From Bettongia penicillata ogilbyi (Eukaryota; Chordata; Mammalia; Diprotodontia; Potoroidae): a stretch of DNA of 64,000 nt. The DNA lies in the NCBI GenBank assembly GCA_023548195.1, contig JAJHZJ010000013.1:1497001-1561000 (forward strand). The letters are read 5' to 3'. The notes below the pieces were generated by a model. It was given only the letters and a program-made list of their open reading frames with translations, was not told where the DNA came from and made no database searches. Below are positions 56,455-64,000 of this stretch, in pieces. Within the stretch, counting starts at the first letter, position 1, and every line of letters begins with the position of its first letter. The position numbers and the translations under genes are program-made.

Positions 56455-57660
56455 ATGTTTTAGAGAGGAAGTAGAAATGGCTCTAAAGAGAACAAAAACA
56501 GTGGGATTAGATCAAGTTTACATAAAAAAAGACCTCTAGTTGTAAGTGGCACAATTGTGATAATTTGATGTAAATTCACAAGGTATCATAAGGGAAGAAA
56601 TCAAATATGTGCATATCTCAAAGATTAACCACTGAAAAAGTGACCAAGAAAACATCATTAATTACCAAATTCGATTCCTACTTTCCCACCTGTACACAGT
56701 TTTAAAGAGAATTAATTTAACAGACAAGAGTATCCTCAATGAAAGTATTTATAGGAAACAAGTAGGCTTTTACAAGTGATATTCCACAGTAGATCACATA
56801 TTTTACTAACACATAAATGACAAAAACATCTAGAGAATATATGATTTCATTGTAATAATAAGAATCACACTATTATAGACCTAAAATTGAAAAGAACCTT
56901 GAAAGTCACCTAGTTCAAACCTAATTGTTAATTTTTTTTTAAAAAATTGACTTGATAGAGCAAAGTATCATCTTAAAGGCTCCCTTTCAAAGAGATTTTC
57001 CCATAAATGTAGCAAAAATTATTCAAGATTCAAATAACCCTCTGACCATAAATATCAAGTGAAGCATAAAACAGGGAGAAGTATGCTCACCAAAGTTGTT
57101 CACCACAGTCATGGAGAAGATGCAGATCAGAAATGAAGAAGGATTTATGGATGATAAAGCCTTCTAGATGCTCCTATTTGGGGATGACATCATGCTGGTT
57201 GCATCAAGCCCCAGAACACTGCAGAACCTCCTGAAAGAGACATATAACTAGTTAAAAGGCATTTGCTGTAATCCTTCACACAGGAAAAAAAAAACCAAAT
57301 GGATGAAATATATCCATATCCCACATTATAAAAAGTAGTTTTTTGTAGTTGTATGTATACAACTGAATCAGAAAGTTCATCTGGACAATGAGTTGGTCTC
57401 AGAATTGAAAAAGTGGAGAAGAGTAGGCTGGGCTACCTTTGGGAAATAATAAAGTTCCTTGAAATGACATCAAACTTCTCCCAGAAATACAAGTCCAGAT
57501 TGTTAATGTTAATATTCTATTATTATTGTGGTATGAATACAAGTCATACTGGCCTAAGAAAAGCCTCTCTTTAAGTAAATGAAAATGAATATCACATTGG
57601 GGGCAATCAAGATGCCCATGGTGAAAGTGAAAATGCTATAAAAATAAGGAACTTCAAAGA
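56455..57660 (+). repeat. Degenerate RTE-clade LINE reverse transcriptase
   Basis: Plus-strand frames read in order: EVEMALKRTKTVGLDQVYIK (56468 on), a broken middle, MLLFGDDIMLVASSPRTLQN (~57168-57227; YXDD box, here FGDD), then KKWRRVGWATFGK (~57408) as in the RTE region after the catalytic box. Stops and frame changes show it is dead. Boundaries are approximate. Confidence 0.75.
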
Positions 57661-57669
57661 AGAATCACA

Positions 57670-57890
57670 ACAACGCAAGCAATAAACATTTATTAAGCAC
57701 CACATAAAGAGCTAGGAGCTAGGGATAGAACACCACAATGAAACGATCCTTATTCATAAGGAGCTTATGTTCTAAAAGGGAAGACAAGCGCATATATAAT
57801 CATATAAAGATTAAATGCAAATAAGACTTAAAGACAAGTTCATTTGGGAGGGAGGGCACTAATCAACTAGAAATAAGAAAAAGCTTCATG
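57670..57890. repeat. Purine-rich dispersed repeat, 5' part
   Basis: 'caataaacatttattaagcaccacataaagagctaggagctaggg', 'cataaggagcttatgttctaaaagggaagac' equals the start of the family at 18118 and 37625. Confidence 0.65.
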
Positions 57891-57959
57891 TAGATTTTAC
57901 CTGAACCACAGACTGACAGAAGAGCAAACGTTCCCTTGTAACCATGACTAAAAAAGGAA

Positions 57960-58732
57960 AGAAAAATACTGTCCTCTGACATTGCCACCACTCTAGTGCA
58001 GATCCTTATCACCTTATCATAGCTAGAATACTGCAATAGCCTGCTGGTAGATCTGCCTACCTCAAGACCTCTTTCCTCACACCAGTCCATCTTTCCTTTA
58101 GCCACTAATGTGATTTTCCTTGAGCACAGGTCCAATCATGTCACACACAGACACAGACACACAGACACACAGACACACACACACACACACACCCCACCCA
58201 TAATAGGATCAAGTACAAAATGCCTTTGGGCATTTAAAGCCCTTTATAACCTAGCCCTCTTATTTACTTCTTATACATTCCTCCTTTACATGTACTCCTT
58301 GACCTAGTGACTCAGGCCTCCTGGCTGTTCCATGAACAAGACACTCCATCTCTGAGTTCTGGGAATTCTCTCTGAGTGTCCCCCATGCCTGGAATGCTCT
58401 TGTTCTTCACCCCCATGTACTGACTTCCCTGGCTTTAAGCCCCAACTGAAATTCAATCTTCTACAGGAAGCCTTCCTTAACCCCCATCAATTTTAATGCC
58501 TACCTTCTCTTGTTTACTATTTATCCTGCACATAGCTTGTTGGTATATATTAGTTTGCTTGTTATCTTCCCCAAAAGACTGTTAGCTCCTTGAGAGCAGG
58601 GGTTATTGTTTGCTTTTTTTGTATTCCCAGTGCTTATTAGCACATTAGGCACTTAACAAATGTTTACTGACTGATATCTGACAGTATATGCAATAATCCA
58701 CACCCACGGTGTCCCACCCCTGAAAAAAGGGA
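57960..58732 (+). repeat. L2 LINE 3' region
   Basis: Long L2 match: 'cttatcatagctagaatactgcaatagcctgctgg', 'cccatgcctggaatgctcttgttcttc', 'aggaagccttccttaacccc', 'tccttgagagcaggggttattg', 'cacttaacaaatgtttactga'. Contains a (CA)n tract at 58141-58191. Confidence 0.88.
58141..58191. repeat. (CA)n microsatellite
   Basis: CACA/CAGACA tract inside the L2. Confidence 0.95.
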
Positions 58733-59803
58733 AGGAAATACATTTTCTTTTTTTTTTTTTTTTATTTTTTTTAAATTTATTTATTTATTTATTTATTTAT
58801 TTAGCTTTTTACATTCATTTTCACAAATTTTTGGGTTCCAAATTTTCTCCCCTTTTCTCCCTTCCCCCCACCCCAATACCCCAAGCAATCTAATTTTCCC
58901 TATCTCCAATCTGTCCTCTCTTCTGTCATCCCTCCCTTCCCTTGTCTCTATCTTCTCTTTTCTCCTGTAGGGCCAGATGATTTTCTATTCCTCATTAACT
59001 GTATGTCTTCTTTCCTAGTTGCAACAACAATACTAAACAATTGTTCCTAAAACTTTGAGTTCCAAATTCTCCCCATCCCTCCCTCCCCACCTATTCCCTT
59101 TGGTACGGCAGGCAATTCATTATAAGCCATATCTGTGTAGTTTTGCAAATGACCTTCCTGATAGTTGTGTTGTGTAAGACTAACTGAATTGCCATCCCTC
59201 TTAACCTGCCCCTCATTGTTTCTCTTCTGTCCTTTGATCCTGTCCCTCCCCAAGTGTTGACTTTCAATTACTCCCTCCTCCCTTTGCCCTCCCTTCCATC
59301 ATCCCCCCCCCAATATCTCCTTCTCCCCCGCTTTCTTATACTGTAAGATAGGTTTTCATACCAAAATGAGTGTGCATTACACTCCTTCGTTTAGTCAAAT
59401 GTGATGAGGGTAAACTTTTGTTTGTTTTTTTCCTCAGCTCTCCTCTTTTTCCCTCCACTAAAAAAATCTCCTACTTGCCTCTTATATGACATATAGTTAC
59501 CCCCTTCCATTTCCCCCTCTTTCCTCTCACTACATTTCTCTCTCACCATTTACCTTAATTTCTTTTAAGGTATGGTCCCATCCTATTCAGTTCAATCTGT
59601 GCTCTCTGTCTCTGCATGTGAATGCATGTGTGTATGTGTGTGCATGCGTGTACATGTGTATGTGTGGTCCCACCAACCACCCAGATACTGAAAAGTTTTA
59701 AGAGTTAGAAATATTGTCCTTCCCTGTATGAATGCAAACAGTTCATTTCTGGTAAGTCCCTTAATACTTCTCCTTGCTGTTTACTTTTGCATGCTTCCTC
59801 TCA

Positions 59804-60907
59804 TTATTGTGTTTGAAAGTCAAATTTTCTTTTCAGCTCTGGTCTTTTCATTAAGAATGATTGAAAGTCCTCTGTTTCATTGAAAGACCATATTTTCCCT
59901 TGAAGTATTATACTCAGTTTAGCTGGGTAGGTGATTCTTGGTTTCAGTCCTAGTTCCTTTGCCTTCTGGAATATCCTATTCCATGCCCTTCGATCCCTTA
60001 ATGTAGAAGCTGCTAGATCTTGGGTTATCCTGATTGTATTTCCACAGTACTGGAATTGTTTCTTTCTGGCTGCTTGCAAGATTTTTTCCTTGAGCTGGGA
60101 GTTCTGGAATTTGGCCACAATGTTTCTAGGAGTTTCTCTTTTTGGATCTCTTTCAGGTGGTGATCGATGGATTCTTTCAATACTTATTTTGCCCTCTGGT
60201 CCTAGAATGTCAGGGCAGTTTTCCTTGATAATTTCATGCAAGACGATGTCTAGGCTCTTTTTTTGATCATGGCTTTCAGGTAGTCCCATAATTTTTAAGT
60301 TGTCTCTCCTTGATCTATTTTCCAGGTCAGTTGTTTTTCCCATGAGATATTTCACATTCTCTTCCATTTTTTCGTTCTTTTGGTTTTGTTTGGTGATTTC
60401 TTGGTTTCTCATAAAGTCATTAGACTCCATCTGTTCCATTCTAATTTTGAGAGAACTATTAAATTCCGTGAGCTTTTGAGCCTCTTTTTCCATTTGGTTC
60501 ATTCTGCTTTTGAATGCATTCTTCTCCTCATTGGCTTTTTGAACCTCTTTTGCCAATTGAGTGAGCCTATTTTTCAAGGTGTTAATTTCTTCAGCATTTT
60601 TTTGGGTCTCCTTTACCAAGATATTGACCTTTTTTTCATACTCTTCTTGCATCTTTGTCATTTCTCTTCCCATTCTTTCCTCCACCTGTCTAACTTGCTT
60701 TTCAAAATCCTTTTTAAGCTCTTCTAAGGCCTGAGCCCACCCAACACCCCCCTGGGGTGTCTGGGGTACTGAGGCCCCGCCCTCCACATCTTTCCCTGAT
60801 GGGAAAAATATGTTCTCGTCCTCCCCATCAGATCCGAAGGTCGGGATCATTTGCATTTGTTGGAAAAAACTCTCTAAAGTCTTATTTTTCTTCCCCTTTC
60901 TAGGCAT
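59804..60907 (-). CDS. L1-type ORF1 protein, intact, 367 aa
   Basis: Open from MPRKGKKNKTLESFFQQ to KRKFDFQTQ. L1 ORF1 proteins form coiled-coil trimers that bind the element's RNA and chaperone nucleic acids. Visible here: basic N-terminus; acidic stretch (~25-40); E/K/Q-rich heptad coiled coil (~60-165, NTLKNRLTQLAKEVQ); RRM-type domain (~180-270, NLKIMGLPE, CPDIL); C-terminal domain (~275-360, RITYPAKLSIILQGKI). The start is the first Met after the GC-rich 5' UTR and is shared with copies 1 and 2. No second ORF follows. Whether it is expressed is unknown. Confidence 0.9.
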   Translation of the reverse strand: MPRKGKKNKTLESFFQQMQMIPTFGSDGEDENIFFPSGKDVEGGASVPQTPQGGVGWAQALEELKKDFEKQVRQVEERMGREMTKMQEEYEKKVNILVKETQKNAEEINTLKNRLTQLAKEVQKANEEKNAFKSRMNQMEKEAQKLTEFNSSLKIRMEQMESNDFMRNQEITKQNQKNEKMEENVKYLMGKTTDLENRSRRDNLKIMGLPESHDQKKSLDIVLHEIIKENCPDILGPEGKISIERIHRSPPERDPKRETPRNIVAKFQNSQLKEKILQAARKKQFQYCGNTIRITQDLAASTLRDRRAWNRIFQKAKELGLKPRITYPAKLSIILQGKIWSFNETEDFQSFLMKRPELKRKFDFQTQ

Positions 60908-61749
60908 TTTCCCAGCCAGTTACTTGACTTCTGAGATTCCTTTCCACCCCCGCCTGGATCCGCCCAGCTAGTGCTTGGCCTCTGAGATTCAAATGCGCTT
61001 TCCCGCGGCAAGCTTTAGTTCTGGCTCAGGGGTGGGGGCAGGGCCGTCTCCTAAGTCTGGGCCCTCAGGGGCTTTCCGCAGAGACTTTCAGGAACGGAGC
61101 GGGTGGGGGCGGGGTGGGGGGGCCCCCGCCTGCTGTGCTCAGCTCCCTTGGGGGTTTTATTCAGAGGCGTTCAGCAGTAGAGCAGGGTGGGGGCAGGGCC
61201 GTCTCCCCTGCTCGGCTCCCTCAGGTTGGAAAGACCTTCAGTATTGAAGATCCTACCTGCTGCTGGGGGATTCCTGAGTCCCAGGCCGTTGCCGCCTCAG
61301 CCGCCCGCCCACGCCTCTGCCTCCGCCGCTTCCTGCCCCCGTCTCTGCTGCCGCCGCTTCCTCCCGAGGGGGCCCGAGTCACGGAGACGCCCCGCTTCCC
61401 CTCTCCTTCAGCCCGGCTTTCTTTTTCACTGACCTGTAGCTTCTGTGAGCGGAGGGACTTTCCCGGCTGCCGGAGCTTCCCCCGGAGCTTTCCTCTCTGA
61501 AGTCTGCTCGGGTCAGCTTCTCTGGGTCGCGGCCAGGGGTGGGGGTGGGGTCCGCTTTCCAGGGTGCGAGGGACCCCGGGGACGGCTTTCCAGGGTTCAG
61601 TGGAACGGAAATCTCTTCCCCTATGTTTATGCACCCCCTGCAGAGATTCAGAATTTATGGGGATCTCCTTTTACCTCAATTCCATGGGTTGTGGGCTCGG
61701 AGCTCGTAAATGTGCGTCCTTCTACTCCGCCATCTTGGCTCCGCCCCCG
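60908..61749 (-). promoter_or_regulatory. 5' UTR/promoter region of copy 3
   Basis: 842 bp, strongly GC/CpG-rich. A YY1-type core CCAAGATGGCGG lies near the 5' end (plus strand ccgccatcttgg at ~61727). Internal units resembling copy 2's monomers occur at 61030-61235 ('aggggctttccgcagag', 'ggggttttattcagagg'). Frames here on either strand are UTR, not genes. Confidence 0.65.
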
Positions 61750-61820
61750 AGGAAATACATTTTCTAAACTGTTTTCAGTGACCAGCTTCATTCATTATTA
61801 TCATACCTTGGTTACTTTTT

Positions 61821-62132
61821 TGGGGGCAGCTAGGTGGTACAGTGAATAGAGCACCAGTGCAGGAGTCAGGAGGACCTGAGTTCAAATCTCACCTCAGACA
61901 CTTGACACTCACTAGCTGTGTGACCTTGGGCAAGTCATTTAACCCCAATTGCCTCATCCTGGGTCATCTCCAGTCATCCTGATGAATATCTGGTCACTGG
62001 ATTCAGATGGCTGTGGAGGAGAAGTGAGGCTAGTGACCTGCACAGCCCTCCCTCATTCAAAACAAAGTCAAGTGCAAGTCATGTCATTATTTCTCTGATG
62101 GCATGTTCTTCTTCAGCAACGAAGGACAAATA
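61821..62132 (+). mobile_element. Compound tRNA-headed SINE with long tail
   Basis: Head: 'ggcagctaggtggtacagtgaatagagcacc' (A-box region) and 'gagttcaaatctc' (B box), the internal pol III promoter. Then 'gtgaccttgggcaagtcatttaacccc'. From ~61965 the tail is 'cctgggtcatctccagtc...gcaacgaaggacaaata'. Flanked by 19-bp target duplications with one mismatch (61802-61820 and 62133-62151, 'cataccttggttacttttt' / 'cataccttggtcacttttt'). Confidence 0.92.
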
Positions 62133-62634
62133 CATACCTTGGTCACTTTTTAAATTGTCTTTTCTATTTACTTTGTTATTGTATGTTGTGTCCCTGACTC
62201 TGAAGACTTTACTCTGTCAGTTCATATAATCCTCATGTGTCTGAATTTTTCATATTCATCATATTTCATTACATTCAAGCACCAAAATGTCTTTAGTCAT
62301 TTCCCATGCTTCTATGAATGTCTTTTGTATGGAACCTCTGTTTTGGGTATGGACTTTCTAATCATTTTTTTTAGAATTACAAATTGCTTTTCATAATAGT
62401 TAGACTGAGTTACAATTCCAACAGCTGGATATATTAACTTATTCAATTCAATGGATATCTACTTTATATTCTATGGTCCCCAGTCTTTATTTAAGGTTTT
62501 CATAAATAACTTTAATTTTGAAAGATACCTCCAAATTCCATTTTAAGCAGCTTCACTTAAAAAAGTAACCCAACTTGGACTTAGTACAGTAAGTAGTTAG
62601 CCACAGTCAGGATAACACTTAGCAGTTATCACTT

Positions 62635-63830
62635 TAAAGGAGTGGAGAGCTTACAACATATTTCAGAAGGCAAAGGATATATAGGCTTACAGCCAAGAAT
62701 AACTTATTCAGCAAAAATTAGTATAATGCTACAGGGAAAAAGTTATGAAATGAAGAACTTCCAAACATTCTTAACAGAAAGATCAAAATTATAAAGAATC
62801 TTTGAGGTTCAAATACAGCAGTTAAGAGGAAAAACATAAAAAGGTAAACACCAACAATCCTAAGGGACTAACCAAGAATAAACAGCTCTAATATAAGGAG
62901 ATAACACGTGTGTCCCCTCTGAACCCTATCATCATCAGAAGTCACAGAGGGAGTCTAATTAGTAGGTCTCAAAGTAGTTATATAATATGTTGATGATCTT
63001 AATAGAAGATTGAAAAGAGAGGGGAAGAGGTATATAGTGGGTGTGTGGAGGAGAGGGAGGGAAAGGAAGAAGGTTGGGGGAAATTTTCTCACATAATTAG
63101 GGTTTACAAGTAGACATCTATACAAACAAGGAGGAGATGGGGGAGTGGTTGACACTTGAACTTCATTCTCATCTGAACTGGTCAAAGAAGAAAAGAAAAC
63201 ACAGTTGGGTACAGAAATACATTTCACTAAATAGGGAAATTGTTGGTAAGGAGAAAAGCAGGAATTAGGAAGGTAGATTAAGGAATTCAGGGAAAGATTA
63301 GTCCTAAGCGAAATAAAAGATGTACAAAAATACTTAAAACTTTTGTTGAGGTGTGAAAGAATGGGAATATGAGGGGATGCCCATCAGCTGGAGAAAGACT
63401 AAACAAATTATGGTATATAAATGTGACAGAATACTATAAGTAACAGTGTCAAGGGGAAGGTTTCAGAGAAACCTGGGAAGACTTGTATGAACTAAAGCAC
63501 AGAACACAGAACCTGAAGAACAAATACAGTTCAGATAAACAATTTAGAAAGAATGAGGAATTCTGATCAGCATAATGACCAAAAATGATTCCAGAGGACT
63601 AATACATTCTACTCATCTCCTGATGAACGAGTAAGTGACTCAATTTCCAAAAAAGACATTTTTAGACCTGGTCAATGCAGAAATTTATTTTGCTTGACTA
63701 AATACGTTTTTAACAAAGGCTTTACTTTTCTTTTATTCTCAATTGGGGGGACTGGGGTAAGAAGGAGAGAAGTCAGATTTTTGCTGATCGTAAAAAATAT
63801 AATTTAATAAAAGGTATATTCCAGTTTCTC
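62635..63830 (+). repeat. Older ORF1-containing L1/HAL1-type 3' portion
   Basis: 62650-62800 translates to ISEGKGYIGLQPRITYSAKI-like wording with IMLQGKSYEMKN and FQTFLTERSKL, a diverged ORF1 C-terminal domain. About 1 kb of noncoding sequence follows, ending with a 3' UTR that matches 48540-48975. ORF1 again runs straight into the UTR with no ORF2. Confidence 0.65.
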
Positions 63831-64000
63831 ACAGGCTGTCCTCCCACTCCACTTCAGTTTACATGTCCTATCCTAATTCATCTAATTCTCAATTCTATTC
63901 TTTAGCTCACAGATTGGCTTATTTCTTTACCTGTTTCTTAGTTCTTTCTGTATCCCTCACAAGGCTAAATTGTTTGGAGTACGAAATCTAAATTCCCTCT

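Larger units (their letters stand above)
58749..61749 (-). mobile_element. ORF1-only L1 derivative (HAL1-like), copy 3, ORF1 intact
   Basis: 3.0-kb complete insertion in EML5 sense orientation. 5' end at 61748 (minus: GGGGGCGGAGCCAAGATGGC), 5' UTR 60908-61749, ORF1 59804-60907, 3' UTR 58749-59803 ending in (AAAT)n and poly-A. Target-site duplication AGGAAATACATTTTCT at 58733-58748 and 61750-61765, perfect over 16 bp. The 3' UTR has a G-run (C-run at ~59304) and a TG microsatellite. No ORF2. The perfect duplication and open ORF1 point to the youngest of the three. Confidence 0.92.

Noticed and set aside
59931..60727. Frames of 111-115 codons opposite ORF1 (also 30332-30724 and 26502-26819)
   Set aside because: They are reverse-strand shadows of ORF1: the repeated coiled-coil codons produce the same Leu/Phe-rich frame in each copy.
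61221..61849. Long open frames on both strands (128-137 codons) rich in Pro, Arg and Gly
   Set aside because: They lie in the GC-rich 5' UTR of half-L1 copy 3; high GC lowers stop frequency. The same frames appear in the 5' UTR of copy 2.
61821..61965. Functional tRNA gene
   Set aside because: A and B boxes are present but the sequence continues into a SINE body and tail with target duplications; no cloverleaf with a proper acceptor stem.

Overview
This window is vertebrate nuclear DNA, almost certainly from a marsupial. It is AT-rich and dominated by introns. The lineage call rests on the repeats: L1-type elements with a long GC-rich 5' UTR and marsupial-style ORF1, tRNA-headed and CORE SINEs of the 'gggcagctaggtgg' type, RTE-clade LINE remnants and many old L2/MIR pieces. 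The species cannot be named from sequence alone.

The only host gene I can support is EML5 (echinoderm microtubule-associated protein-like 5), transcribed on the minus strand, right to left. Eleven consecutive coding exons lie between 50446 and 7814. All have AG/GT splice boundaries and every codon phase matches, giving one uninterrupted reading of about 578 codons. They encode most of the first HELP/TAPE-WD beta-propeller module plus the acidic linker to the second. The first exon(s), with the start codon and first HELP motif, lie beyond the right end; the second and third modules lie beyond the left end.

Everything else is intronic and mostly mobile DNA. Regions: 1-7.8 kb, two full-length antisense 7SL RNA retrocopies and old LINE/SINE pieces; 7.8-15.6 kb, four exons; 15.6-23.3 kb, nested SINEs, a long purine-rich dispersed repeat and an antisense RTE fragment; 23.4-34.8 kb, one intron carrying two L1-derived ORF1-only elements (half-L1 or HAL1 architecture) tail to tail inside an older L2-like LINE; 34.8-50.4 kb, seven exons, a hAT-type MITE, more purine-rich repeats and an LTR-like segment; 50.5-64 kb, the 5' intron, with nested SINEs, long RTE remnants in both orientations, a third ORF1-only element with an intact 367-residue ORF1, a compound SINE with 19-bp target duplications, and an older ORF1/3'-UTR element.

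I found no CRISPR array, operon, tRNA or rRNA gene, and no second host gene. The most interesting material is the set of three ORF1-only L1 derivatives with no ORF2 yet clear target-site duplications, the inverted pair among them inside EML5, and the paired 7SL retrocopies. These are instances of known phenomena rather than a demonstrated new system.
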